64,000 bases of DNA from Planctomycetota bacterium (GTDB lineage: Bacteria; Planctomycetota; UBA1135; UBA2386), in NCBI GenBank assembly GCA_016713175.1, contig JADJPQ010000001.1, positions 62,001 to 126,000 on the forward strand, in the 5' to 3' direction. A program made the translations under genes and the position numbers. The number at the start of each line of letters is the position of its first letter. Position 1 is the first letter of the stretch. The notes below the pieces were generated by a model that saw only the letters and a program-made list of their open reading frames with translations, had not been told where the DNA came from and did not search any database. Below, in pieces: positions 45,459-55,948 of the stretch.

Positions 45459-48400
45459 ATGTCGAACTCGCGTGCTCTGTCGTTCCTGTGGTCGATTGGC
45501 TGGGTGCTGGCGGTCGCTGCCCCGGGGGTAGTGGCGCAGACGACACGGTGGAGCGGGTTCGCGAGCTCGGACTGGGGCTTCGCGTCCAATTGGTCGAATG
45601 GCGTGCCCGACTCAACGACGTCGGCGATCATCGGTCCCGGACCGCGCGCACCCCGCCTGGCTGCCAATGGCGCGTGTCGTGACCTGCAGGTGTTCGCGGG
45701 CGGTGTGCTCCAAGTCGATGCGCGGCTGGACGTGCACGGCTCGGTGACGGTGGCCGCTGACGTGGGCGGAACAGGGAGTCTGCGGCTGACCGGTGTGCAA
45801 CCGACCGGCTCGGTCGTGGCTCTGGCCAACCGGTTGCCGACCGTCGAAGTCATGGCTCGCGACGTACTAATCGATGTTCGGGTCATCCAGGGTAATCTGG
45901 TCTGTCGAACCGCGACCGGACGAGTGCGATGGCAGGGAGACATCGCCGTGACCGGGGACGTGTTCCTGGCGTGCCAGTCGGTAATGGCGGCGGCGCGAAC
46001 GAGTCTGACTGTCGATGGCGACTTCAGCTTGCTGCCAGCCACCGGCGGAACGGTAGGTTCGGCGCTCTTCGACAATCTGATTCTCCGGGGAGATTGGGAG
46101 AGTGACAGTCGCTATCGGGCCACGAGCGGACGGGTCATCATGGCAGGGTCGGTGCCTCAGACTCTCACAGTGGGTGGGGCGAGACTGTACTCGTTGGAGG
46201 TTCGAACTAGGGCGGTCGTCACTGCTCCTGCTGGAGCCCTCATGGTCGACGATTGTGTGGTCGGCGGGGCGCTGACCGTAGTGTCATCGGCTGCCGCACC
46301 GTTCGATGTGGGTGACGACGTGACTGTCCCCGGCACCCTAGCGGTCCAGGGGACCGGCGCGCGCGTCCGGGACGAGCTTTCGGTCAGCGGATCTCTTGGC
46401 CAGCAGGTCGGAGGGAGTCTCCGAATCGATGGCGTATTCACCGTGGCCGCGACCGGTGCCGCGTCTGGGCTGCTCGAGTTGCACGGCGACGCGTCGCTGA
46501 ACGCGAGCATCGCAGCGGACATCGACTCACGCCCCACGTCTGTCCCCCTTGCCATCGTTGGTGCCCCGAATGTCACTGCGCGAAGCCTGACCGTGCTCGG
46601 GACCAGTGCGTTCGGCTCTGTCCTTCAGGTCGCCGATGTCGGTTTCGAGCAGTATCGTTCCTTGTCGACCAGCAACTTCGAGAACCTGCGAAACTGCTCG
46701 CTGTCTGTCGTTGGCCAGGTCCGTGGTCCTGGGCTGGCCCTGGTTGATGCCGAACTGAGAAGTGCGGCGGGATCGACGCTGACGATCGATGGCCTGGTCC
46801 TATCTTCGAATAGCGGCACGGGGCTGTCCGGAACGACTAGGATCACGGGCAGCGCTCTCATTGGACAAACAAACACGTTCCAGAGCACGACTGGCGTCAT
46901 CATATTTGGACCAAGGCCGGCTACGGCTGGATCTGGACAGACCCAGCACTCGCTGACTTGCTATGCGTTGGCTGCCGGAATCAACACGCTGCGCGTGGAC
47001 CCGAACGCGACTCTCACCGTGGATCCAGGCGGAGTTCCGCCCCCAGTCGCCATCGCAGAGGTCTATGGCCACATGGTGACACCGGGGAGCTGGCAAGGAA
47101 TGCGCGAACTGCGCGTGTACGCGGGCGGCAGCGTGATGACGTACGATAGCGATATCGAACAGGTTTACGTGGAAGGGCTGCTGCAGGCGCCATACTTGGC
47201 GCACGCCGTCGACTTCATCGTGACGGATTCAGGTACTGCGGAGGTGTTGTCGGGTGGCATCGGCGCACACGCCGTTTCGGTTGATGGCCACTTCGAGGTT
47301 CGTGGTTCTGGCGCCTTCAGGATGCGGAACACCACGTTCTTCGATGGTCGGGATCGGATTGAACTCACGGGCACGTCGCCTCACAGTCCGACACATGAGT
47401 ACAACCTGATCGGAGCCGTGCCGGAAGTCGAGATCCAGGGCGGCACCTACCGAGCCCAGGGCCTTGTCGTCGCCAACGACCTCCGGGTCACTGGCACGAC
47501 CGCCGTGCTGGCCGTCGGGACCGCGACTGTCGGCCGGAATGCGGCGATCGGAGGGGCCCGGATCAGCAGCCAAGCCCCGGGCTCCAGCCTGACGGTGTTG
47601 GGGGATCTCTCCCTGCAGACGGCAACGACGAGCAACGCGCCGCCCGAGGCGATCTCCTGCGGCGGCAACTGGACTTCCAACGCCAGCTTTCAGCCGGCCA
47701 TCGGATCGTCGAGCCGACTGACCATGACCCGAGCCGGGAACGCGACGATGACCGCCGCCGGCCCGTTGCCGGCCCTGACGATCGCCACCGGATGCGTGGC
47801 GACGCTCGATCGCCTCGACCTGCGCGGCGGCCTCGACGTCCGCGGTTCGCTGGCCGTCACCGGCACCCAGCACACGATTCGCGGCGCGACCAGCGTGACC
47901 GGCGCACTGTCGCTGCCGGTCGGATCGACCGGCACGTTTGCCAGCGACGCCGCCACCAGTCACAGCATCGCGGTGCCTGCGACCAGCCGATTCCCACGAA
48001 CGAACTTCACCAGCGGCTCGTGGACGATCACCGACCTGACGACCGCCGGCCCGATCGACATGCAGTCGGCGTGCGACACGCTGACCGTCGAGCGGCTCGT
48101 CGGCCAGAGCACGGCGACATTTGCCGGCAGTCGGCTGCGAAGAGCGACTTCCACCAGTTCGCTGACCGTCAGCAGCACACTCGATCTGCGCTTGCAGCAG
48201 ACCGTGACCACACCGCCCGACATCCGGGCCAGCGGCAACGTGCTGCTTGCCGATTCCTTCCAACCCACCGTGGGGCGTCTGACTCTCGACCGAACCACCG
48301 GCTTCGGATCGCTGATTGCATCGGCATCCGTGATCCGACTTCACGACCTGGTGGTCGAACGTGGCCGTTGGGTCCCCAATCGCAATCTCGTGATCGGTGG

Positions 48401-50144
48401 CTCGAGCCTCACCGTCGGTGCACTGGCGGACTTCGATATCGGGGTCCGGCGCATGGATCTCGGGGCGAACGCAACGGCGCTGGTGTCGGGCCAGTTCGCG
48501 CTTGCGGCCGGCGGCGTGATCCAGTTCGGCGCGAATGGCACCTTCACAACCGCAACCGGCAGTCGCCTGCGCCTGTTCGGCACCGCGACGAACCCCGTCT
48601 CGGTACTCGGCACCGGCCTCGCCGTTTCCTTGGGCGGCCTCGTCGAGGCCAGCAACTTCGTGTTCTCCGGCATGAACGCGGCGGGCGTGCGCATCGCGTC
48701 GACCGCGACGTTCGGCGCCGTGCCCAACGACTTCCGCGGCGGGTCGTTCACCGGCGGCTCGGCAGTGCCTGGATCGGTGTTGCTGGACATCGCGCGCACG
48801 TCGCCGTTCGCGTTCCACGAACTGGATTTCGACAGCACCGGCGGCGTGACCCATGGTGCGGCCGTGTCGGGGTCCGCCCCGGTGGTGATCGTCAATGCGG
48901 AGGGCGACCGCGCCGGCGAGGCGCACGAACGCGATCCGATGGGTCTGCTGACCTGGCAGACCGACCGCACGGTGGTCCGTCGCTTCGCGGTTCAGGGCGG
49001 CTTCCAGCGCATGCACCTGGATGTGGCGACCGACCGCGAGAACGCCGTGCAGTTCCGCCTGGGTCGCGCGACCACGCCGGGCGGGCCGTTCGCGACGCTG
49101 GCGCAATGGGCGCCGACCGGAGCGCCGGCCGGCAACTACTCCTTCTCCGATCCGCAACCGCCGGACACGGCGATGCACTATCGCCTGGAAGAGCAACTGC
49201 TGCACGGCGAGTGGCGCCAGCTGGGAATTGAGTCGGCGCGCTCGTTCCCCGCGACGAACGTCGGTGATGTCTGGTTCGTCGGTCCCGGCTCGATGACGTC
49301 CATCGCCGACGCGCTCGCGGTGGCCACGGCAGGGGGCAAGATCGTGGTCGGTGCCGGTACCTATCCCGGCTTCGTGATGACCCGTCCGGTGTCGATCTAC
49401 GCCGCGGGCGACGGGCCGGTGGTGATCGTGGCCGACGCGCCGGTCGTGGTGCAGAACCTGGTGGCGACCGACCCGACCGTGGAACTCGTCGGGCTGACCG
49501 TGCAAGCCAGCCCGACGTTCGTGGGCGCCGAACTGCTGGCGCTGCGCCAGTGTCGGTCGATCGTCGTGCTGGACCAGATCGACCTGACCGGAGCCAACGC
49601 CATCGATGCGTTGCGAATCGATGGCTGTCCGCGCGTGAAGGTGCAGAGTATCACGGCCGACCGACCGACCCGGATCGTCAATGCGACGGTCTTCGCTGAC
49701 CACTCGACCCTTGCTCTGCTCGACGTACGCTCGAGCGCTCGAATCACCACGGCGACGACCACGATGACTCAGACCAGCGTGGAAGCGGGTTCGGTCCTGG
49801 ACGCGAAGACCGGCCCGACGCCGCGCCTGCGCTTCGACGCGGTCTGGCAAGCGGGCGATCGCGAGGCCATCACCGTCGAAGCCGAACCGTCGATGCTGTG
49901 GATCGTGCTGCTGGACCTGCAGATCGACTTCCGGCCCGCGAACCCGCCGTTCGACATGCTACGGCTCTCGGTGGCACCGGCGACCCTGGTTCTCGGGGTT
50001 GGTGCACCGCCAGGCGGCGCCGAACTCGCATTCAACTCGCCGGCCGGTTCCGGTTCGCGGGTCGGTCTGCAGGTGGTCGCGATCGACGCCGTGGCGCTCC
50101 AGGGTCGCTATGGCACGTTCGGCCGCGTGATGTTCCTGCCGTGA
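45459..50144 (+). CDS. Giant exported repeat protein, probably beta-helical
   Basis: A 1,561-residue exported protein with signal peptide MSNSRALSFLWSIGWVLAVA...GVVAQ. It opens with WSGFASSDWGFASNWSNGVPD, a motif common at the start of autotransporter-like or PEP-CTERM-type surface proteins. The middle is a long run of short imperfect beta repeats, such as LRVTGTTAVLAVGTATVGRNAAIGG, GALTVVSSAAAPFDVGD and TGSRLRLFGTATNPVS, as expected for a right-handed beta-helix or adhesin stalk. Near residues 1,280-1,340 there is a pectate-lyase-type beta-helix, IADALAVATAGGKIVVGAGTYPGFVM. Codons in the first third (about 45.9-47.5 kb) include ones rare elsewhere, and its GC is visibly lower. Surface adhesion or matrix binding is inference. 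Confidence 0.75.
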   Translation: MSNSRALSFLWSIGWVLAVAAPGVVAQTTRWSGFASSDWGFASNWSNGVPDSTTSAIIGPGPRAPRLAANGACRDLQVFAGGVLQVDARLDVHGSVTVAADVGGTGSLRLTGVQPTGSVVALANRLPTVEVMARDVLIDVRVIQGNLVCRTATGRVRWQGDIAVTGDVFLACQSVMAAARTSLTVDGDFSLLPATGGTVGSALFDNLILRGDWESDSRYRATSGRVIMAGSVPQTLTVGGARLYSLEVRTRAVVTAPAGALMVDDCVVGGALTVVSSAAAPFDVGDDVTVPGTLAVQGTGARVRDELSVSGSLGQQVGGSLRIDGVFTVAATGAASGLLELHGDASLNASIAADIDSRPTSVPLAIVGAPNVTARSLTVLGTSAFGSVLQVADVGFEQYRSLSTSNFENLRNCSLSVVGQVRGPGLALVDAELRSAAGSTLTIDGLVLSSNSGTGLSGTTRITGSALIGQTNTFQSTTGVIIFGPRPATAGSGQTQHSLTCYALAAGINTLRVDPNATLTVDPGGVPPPVAIAEVYGHMVTPGSWQGMRELRVYAGGSVMTYDSDIEQVYVEGLLQAPYLAHAVDFIVTDSGTAEVLSGGIGAHAVSVDGHFEVRGSGAFRMRNTTFFDGRDRIELTGTSPHSPTHEYNLIGAVPEVEIQGGTYRAQGLVVANDLRVTGTTAVLAVGTATVGRNAAIGGARISSQAPGSSLTVLGDLSLQTATTSNAPPEAISCGGNWTSNASFQPAIGSSSRLTMTRAGNATMTAAGPLPALTIATGCVATLDRLDLRGGLDVRGSLAVTGTQHTIRGATSVTGALSLPVGSTGTFASDAATSHSIAVPATSRFPRTNFTSGSWTITDLTTAGPIDMQSACDTLTVERLVGQSTATFAGSRLRRATSTSSLTVSSTLDLRLQQTVTTPPDIRASGNVLLADSFQPTVGRLTLDRTTGFGSLIASASVIRLHDLVVERGRWVPNRNLVIGGSSLTVGALADFDIGVRRMDLGANATALVSGQFALAAGGVIQFGANGTFTTATGSRLRLFGTATNPVSVLGTGLAVSLGGLVEASNFVFSGMNAAGVRIASTATFGAVPNDFRGGSFTGGSAVPGSVLLDIARTSPFAFHELDFDSTGGVTHGAAVSGSAPVVIVNAEGDRAGEAHERDPMGLLTWQTDRTVVRRFAVQGGFQRMHLDVATDRENAVQFRLGRATTPGGPFATLAQWAPTGAPAGNYSFSDPQPPDTAMHYRLEEQLLHGEWRQLGIESARSFPATNVGDVWFVGPGSMTSIADALAVATAGGKIVVGAGTYPGFVMTRPVSIYAAGDGPVVIVADAPVVVQNLVATDPTVELVGLTVQASPTFVGAELLALRQCRSIVVLDQIDLTGANAIDALRIDGCPRVKVQSITADRPTRIVNATVFADHSTLALLDVRSSARITTATTTMTQTSVEAGSVLDAKTGPTPRLRFDAVWQAGDREAITVEAEPSMLWIVLLDLQIDFRPANPPFDMLRLSVAPATLVLGVGAPPGGAELAFNSPAGSGSRVGLQVVAIDAVALQGRYGTFGRVMFLP

Positions 50145-50153
50145 TCCGCCGGT

Positions 50154-50702
50154 TCAGCGTTCGAGGATCATCGTCAGCTTGACCATCGCGCGCCGCAGCA
50201 GTTGGCGGCACGCCTCTTCGGTGCTGCCGGTCTGTTCGGCGATCTCCTTGTGCGACAGACCGCAGATCTTCGACAGCGTGATGATCTCGCGGTGTTCCTC
50301 GCTGAGCTGATCGAACGCTGCCTCCATCTGCGCCATCTGCTCCTTGGCGGCCACGATCTTGCTCGGCGTGGTCACCGTCGCGTAGGCCGCGAACAAGTCG
50401 GCCGCCCCGCTGTCGCCGCCGGCCGCGGCCACTTCGCGGCCGATGTCGCGCTTGTCGGCGCGCATGGCGCGATCGCGTTCGACGATCTTGCGCAGCGCGG
50501 TGGTGAACAGCCAGGAACGGAAGGCCGCGTCGCCGCGATACTCGAGACGTGGTGCGCCTTCGAGCACCTCGCGGCAGACCGACTGCACCAGGTCCGACAC
50601 CGACTCGCGCGCGCGGATCGCCTGGTTGGTGCGCAGGCGGATGAACGCGCGTACGGCGGGCAGATTGGCGGCGAGAAGGTCGTTCAGGGCGGCTGGCTCC
50701 AT
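50154..50702 (-). CDS. ECF-type RNA polymerase sigma factor
   Basis: A 182-residue sigma factor starting at the ATG at 50702; a GTG at 50738 would add 12 residues. Region 2 is RARESVSDLVQSVCREVLEG plus FRSWLFTTALRKIVERDRAM. Region 4 is LSEEHREIITLSKICGLSH, then KEIAEQTGSTEEACRQLLRRAM, with an unusually regular helix-turn-helix. DLVQS is shared with the sigma gene at 18820. It diverges from a gene whose leader carries a good ECF-like promoter, so it may control its neighbour, and it converges with the giant exported protein, with nine bases between stop codons. Confidence 0.9.
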   Translation of the reverse strand: MEPAALNDLLAANLPAVRAFIRLRTNQAIRARESVSDLVQSVCREVLEGAPRLEYRGDAAFRSWLFTTALRKIVERDRAMRADKRDIGREVAAAGGDSGAADLFAAYATVTTPSKIVAAKEQMAQMEAAFDQLSEEHREIITLSKICGLSHKEIAEQTGSTEEACRQLLRRAMVKLTMILER

Positions 50703-50853
50703 TCCGCCGATCGTAGCAGAGGGGGTCTTTGCGACCACGCGTCAGCAGTTGTCCGACGGCGGTCGCATGCTCGGGGCCGGGTCCCGTTGTTTGGCGCCAG
50801 GCCGACGTATCAGGAAGTGCCGTAGCCATCGGGTTCCTGATTGGCGCGTGCGC

Positions 50854-50885
50854 CGACACGAGATCGGAACGACACGAGATCGGAA
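50854..50885. repeat. Tandem 16-bp direct repeat
   Basis: The unit CGACACGAGATCGGAA occurs twice head to tail (50854-50869 and 50870-50885). It sits in the intergenic region between the sigma gene and the exported protein, and each copy ends in the GGAA of a GGAAC -35-like sequence. Confidence 0.8.
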
Positions 50886-50907
50886 CTGGAGCGGAAGTCG
50901 TGCGTCC
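50882..50907 (+). promoter_or_regulatory. Candidate ECF-type promoter
   Basis: GGAAC at 50882-50886, a 16-base spacer and CGTC at 50903-50906 match the classical ECF promoter consensus (-35 GGAAC, -10 CGTC). It is 29 to 30 bases ahead of the start at 50936. The only other GGAAC copy (50866-50870) has no CGTC at the right distance, so the tandem repeat leaves one exact match. Confidence 0.55.
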
Positions 50908-50935
50908 TGGGCCGACTCCGCCGATGATCCACGAC

Positions 50936-51754
50936 ATGTCGCGCCGCCGCCTCCTGGTCCCCTTGCTGCTGATTGCGTCCTTGACCGCCCAGACCAAGGT
51001 GCCGGATCCAGGCCTGATCGAACGGACGATTGCCCGGCTCTCGGTCGCCGACGCCAGGACTGCCGATGACGCGATGATCGCGCTGATCCGTGGCGACCGC
51101 GCCTCGGTGCCGCTGCTGCGCGCCGTGCTGGCCAGGAAACCCGGCGCCGCCGCGACCGAACGCGCGCAGCGGGCCCTGCGCATCTGCGAGATCGACGCGC
51201 CGATCGAGAACGGCGTCAAGACCGGCCTGGTCGCCGATCACGAGAAGCTGCGGCCCGGCAACCCGCTGCAGCTCACCAGCACGATCTGCAACGTTACCGA
51301 CGCGCCGATCGCGTTGTTCCTCGGCATGTCGTACTCGGGCAACGTCCTGCAGAACGGCCTCGCGCTGGCACAGCAGGTGCCACTGGAGACCGAAGGCACC
51401 CGGGACGGTCTGGTCCACGCGCGCCTCGGCAACGTCGGGTTCTGTGGCACCGGGGCTTGCCCGATCGTCGTCGTCGTCAAGCCTTGGACCGCTGTGGAGT
51501 TCGTCTTGCCGCTCGAGTATCGGACCGAGCCCAAGCCCCAGGACCACTGCCCGCACGACGGCCCGCACCTGGCGGCCCCCTGGGTCTTCTTGCCGCTGGC
51601 GCCGGAGAAGCGCCGCGTCCGGCTGCAATTGGACCACCAGGTCGTCGCCAGCAGCGCCCAGGGCATGGTGGAGCCTGAAGCCAAGGCCAATTGGAACGGT
51701 CGGTTGCGTAGCAACGTCATCGTGATCGAACTCAGCGACCAGCCGGTTCGTTGA
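50936..51754 (+). CDS. Exported protein with Cys-containing beta domain, unknown
   Basis: From ATG 50936 the protein has 272 residues with signal peptide MSRRRLLVPLLLIASLTAQ; ATG 50924 is an alternative and would place four residues before it. The mature protein begins with a helical, repeat-like part (about 25-90: LSVADARTADDAMIALIRGD, RAVLARKPGAAATERAQ). It continues as a beta-rich domain with GNPLQLTSTICNVTDAPIAL and a cysteine cluster VGFCGTGACPIVVVV. That pair CGTGAC may bind a metal or form a disulfide. No family is recognised. The leader contains the tandem repeat and ECF-like promoter, so it may be a target of the divergent sigma gene. Confidence 0.65.
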   Translation: MSRRRLLVPLLLIASLTAQTKVPDPGLIERTIARLSVADARTADDAMIALIRGDRASVPLLRAVLARKPGAAATERAQRALRICEIDAPIENGVKTGLVADHEKLRPGNPLQLTSTICNVTDAPIALFLGMSYSGNVLQNGLALAQQVPLETEGTRDGLVHARLGNVGFCGTGACPIVVVVKPWTAVEFVLPLEYRTEPKPQDHCPHDGPHLAAPWVFLPLAPEKRRVRLQLDHQVVASSAQGMVEPEAKANWNGRLRSNVIVIELSDQPVR

Positions 51755-51778
51755 TCGGCGCCACCGGGAACCGGTCGA

Positions 51779-52687
51779 TTACGCCATGCTGGCCGCCAGC
51801 ACGGCGACGCCGACGATGTCTTCGGCCGAGCAGCCGCGCGACAGGTCCAGATACGGCTTCTGCAGGCCCTGGATCAACGGTCCAAAAGCCGCAAAACCAC
51901 CGAGTCGCTCGGTGATCTTGTAGGCGATGTTGCCGGCGGCGAGATCCGGGAACACGAACACGTTGGCGCGCCCCGCGACCTTGCTGCCCGGCGCCTTGCG
52001 CGCCGCCACTGCCGGCACGTAGGCCGCGTCGAACTGCAGTTCGCCGTCGCTGGCGATCTCCGGATGCGCCACCGCGAACCGCCGCGCCGCCGCCACCACC
52101 TTGTCGACCGCCGGATGCTGCGCGGAGCCGTGCGTGCTGAACGACAAGAACGCCACTTTGGGCGCCTCGCCGGTGAACCGTTCGTGGTTGCGTGCGGTCG
52201 CCAAGGCAATGTGACACAACTGCTCGACGTCGGGATCTGGCACCACGCCGCAATCGGCAAACGACAACACCTCGTCGCCGCGCACCATCAAGAACATCGA
52301 CGACACCAGCGGGATCTCGCTCGACGTGCCGATGCAGAACAAGCCAGCGCGGATCACATCCGCGGTCGCATGCGCCGCGCCGGTGACGCCGGCATCGGCA
52401 TGGCCGAGCGCGACGAGGCCGGCGCCGAACATCACCGGATCGGCCGCCAGTTCGCGTGCCGCCACTTCCGACAGACCCTTGTGCTTGCGGCGCGCATGCA
52501 GATGCGCCGCCACGGCCGGCAACCGTTCATCAGCGCGCGGATCAGGGACCCAGACCACCTGGCACAGTCCTTCACGTTCGAGCTGCGCGCGCGCTGCGAT
52601 CGTACGGGGATCTTGGACCTCCGGCAGCACGATCCGCAGCTGCCGCGCACGCGCGCGTTCGCGCAGCCGGTCGAACACCGCCGTCAT
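51779..52687 (-). CDS. Phosphate acetyl/butyryltransferase
   Basis: A 302-residue phosphotransacylase of the PTA/PTB family. Signs are VLPEVQDPRTIAARAQLE near the start, GAGLVALGHADAGVTGAAHATADVIRAG, SSMFLMVRG, FADCGVVPDPDVEQL and the final LQKPYLDLSRGCSAEDIVG. These enzymes exchange acyl-CoA with acyl phosphate (acetyl or butyryl). The length of about 300 fits the short phosphotransbutyrylase-like form better than E. coli Pta. Its ATG overlaps by four bases the stop of the small AtuA-partner gene, so it is the last gene of that operon, which points to short-chain or branched acyl substrates. No kinase (acetate or butyrate kinase) gene is present in the window. Confidence 0.88.
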   Translation of the reverse strand: MTAVFDRLRERARARQLRIVLPEVQDPRTIAARAQLEREGLCQVVWVPDPRADERLPAVAAHLHARRKHKGLSEVAARELAADPVMFGAGLVALGHADAGVTGAAHATADVIRAGLFCIGTSSEIPLVSSMFLMVRGDEVLSFADCGVVPDPDVEQLCHIALATARNHERFTGEAPKVAFLSFSTHGSAQHPAVDKVVAAARRFAVAHPEIASDGELQFDAAYVPAVAARKAPGSKVAGRANVFVFPDLAAGNIAYKITERLGGFAAFGPLIQGLQKPYLDLSRGCSAEDIVGVAVLAASMA

Positions 52688-52997
52688 CGCTCGACTTCCA
52701 TCTCCAGCAGCGCCAGCCCGTGCGTCTTGCCCTGCGCGTCGGTCTTCAGGCTTTCGCTGCCGCCGCCGCCGAGCGAATCGCGCAGGATGAAGTTCAGCGC
52801 CAGCATGTTCTCCGCCTCATAGCGGATCACTTCGCCTTTGCAGATGGCCGCGAAGTGCCGTTTGACGGCGTCGGTGGTCAGCTGTCGCCGGATCAGTTCG
52901 AAGTCGGCGCGGGTCTTGACGAAGATGCCGACATTGCTGCCGTCACCCTTGTCGCCGGAACGGGCGAACGCAAACGCCTTCAATTTGACGCGAGCCA

Positions 52998-52998
<1 letters not shown>
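52684..52998 (-). CDS. AtuA-associated ferredoxin-fold-like small protein
   Basis: A 104-residue protein, MARVKLKAFAFARSGDKGDGSN then IGIFVK-type sequence, matching the small domain that accompanies AtuA (AtuA-like ferredoxin-fold, PF23544 in current naming). In many species it is the C-terminal part of one AtuA polypeptide; here it is a separate gene. Its start overlaps the AtuA stop by one base (TGATG) and its stop overlaps the Pta start by four bases. No CxxC or ferredoxin cluster cysteines are visible, so 'ferredoxin' refers to fold only. It is expected to pair with the AtuA protein. Confidence 0.8.
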
Positions 52999-54359
<1,361 letters not shown>

Positions 54360-54588
54360 CGTGTGGGTTGGGGTAGCGGTCGGGGCGAACAGGATAGCGG
54401 CGCGGGTGCCGTGGGCCGCTGTCGTTTCAGGAACGGTGGTGCGGCGTCACGAGAGCTGTCGGATGCCGTTCGCGTTACGGCAACGGTCCGGGGGGTGCGG
54501 TGCCGGCGGGGCGAAGGCGGGTGCTGGACGGTGGCTCCTGACCAACCTCGGCATTCGCAACGGACCGCTGGACCGGCATGATCCGGTC

Positions 54589-55941
54589 ATGGCCACCAAC
54601 CCCCTCGACCCCCCTTGCCCATGCCGCAGCGGCCGCCTGCTGGCGAGTTGCTGCGCCGCCGTGACCGGCGGCGAATACGGCGACGAGGACGTCGACGTCG
54701 CGCTGCGCGAACTGGTGCGCTACAGCGGTCGCGGCGAGTTCGCGGCGGCGATCCGCCGAACCGCGGAGGCGATGGCCGCGCCGTTGGACGAGGAGGCCGA
54801 CGACTATCTGTCCGAGCACTTCGACCTAGACCGCAAACTGATGTGCCTCTACGCCGCGTGCACCGAACGGCCCGCTCGCGGTGGCGACTCGGTGGCGACG
54901 TTGCTGGTGCGCAAGGAGGGTTCGCGCCAACCGGCGCGGGTGCGGGCCTTGCTGGCGCAATGGGCGGCGCAGCCGTTCTCATTGTACGAAGTGCTCGAAG
55001 TGTTCGAGGATCAGGGCGTCGTGCTGCGCGATCACCTCCGTTTGTTCACCGTACGGGTCGCCGAAGTCACCGGCACCCGGCAGATCCGGCCCGGTTGGTG
55101 GATGGCGGTGCGCGTGCGCATCCGGCCCGATGGCACACCGGTGATGGATCCGCCGATCCTGGCGTTTCCGCCCGGTGCCAGGCAGGCGATCGACGAGTGG
55201 CTGGATGAGGTCGTCGACGATCAACCGATCGATCCGCGCGAACACGCGATCGATTTGTTCCACCTGTGGGAGATGAGTGTGGCCGAGGCGATCGGGCAAC
55301 CGGCTCCGGAGCTGGTCGACCAGCACGGTGATCGCGTGGTGCTCTGCGAGGCCGAGTTCAGGGTTGCCGATGGCGAAGCGATGGCGGCGGCGCTGGCCGC
55401 GCACCCTGATTGGGATCTGGACGAGTCGGCCGAGGGCGCCGATCGATGCTGGAACTGGTTCGAGCCGCTCGAGGACGACTTCCGACGGCTGCTCGGGCGT
55501 CTGCAACTGCAGGGCAACGCGGCCGTCCTGAAGGTCAGTTCGCGCGAACGGCTCGATCGCGCGCGGTCGGTGCTCGAGTCGATCGCCGGTGTCGAGTTCG
55601 TCGCGGTGACGGAGACCGATCCGCGGCAGGCCGAGGATCAGGACGACGACGAATCGGACGATACCGCTGCGCCAGCGCTCGATGTCGACCGGGAAGAGGT
55701 CGTCCGGCAGGCCATGGATCGGCACTACCGGAAGTGGGTCGACGAATCGGTGCCGATGTTCGGCGGGCGGACAGCGCGCCAGATGGCGAAGATCGATCCG
55801 GCGGCCGTGTCGCGCGCGATCTGGTCGATCATCCACGGAGCGAACGGCGGGCTGCGCTACGACGCGAGCTGGATGTACGCAGAACTCGGCGTGCCGCGCC
55901 TCGGCGAGGGGCCTTTCGAAGCCGGCGTCGTCGGCGGATGA
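54589..55941 (+). CDS. SEC-C motif protein
   Basis: From ATG 54589 the protein has 450 residues. It begins with a SEC-C zinc-binding motif, PCPCRSGRLLASCC, the CxC...C form found at SecA's C-terminus and in many small or accessory proteins. The middle is an acidic, mostly alpha/beta region with no named family (LYEVLEVFEDQGVVLRD, WLDEVVDDQPIDPREHAIDL). Near residue 395 the sequence FGGRTARQMAKIDPAAVSRAIWSI resembles the C-terminal repeat often linked with SEC-C proteins. The intergenic region upstream is 229 bases, and AtuA diverges there. SEC-C proteins bind ribosomes or zinc; no specific role can be given. Confidence 0.75.
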   Translation: MATNPLDPPCPCRSGRLLASCCAAVTGGEYGDEDVDVALRELVRYSGRGEFAAAIRRTAEAMAAPLDEEADDYLSEHFDLDRKLMCLYAACTERPARGGDSVATLLVRKEGSRQPARVRALLAQWAAQPFSLYEVLEVFEDQGVVLRDHLRLFTVRVAEVTGTRQIRPGWWMAVRVRIRPDGTPVMDPPILAFPPGARQAIDEWLDEVVDDQPIDPREHAIDLFHLWEMSVAEAIGQPAPELVDQHGDRVVLCEAEFRVADGEAMAAALAAHPDWDLDESAEGADRCWNWFEPLEDDFRRLLGRLQLQGNAAVLKVSSRERLDRARSVLESIAGVEFVAVTETDPRQAEDQDDDESDDTAAPALDVDREEVVRQAMDRHYRKWVDESVPMFGGRTARQMAKIDPAAVSRAIWSIIHGANGGLRYDASWMYAELGVPRLGEGPFEAGVVGG

Positions 55942-55948
55942 TGGCGGC

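Noticed and set aside
54425..54470. A GGAAC...CGTC pair upstream of the SEC-C gene
   Set aside because: The spacing is about 10 bases, too short for an ECF promoter.
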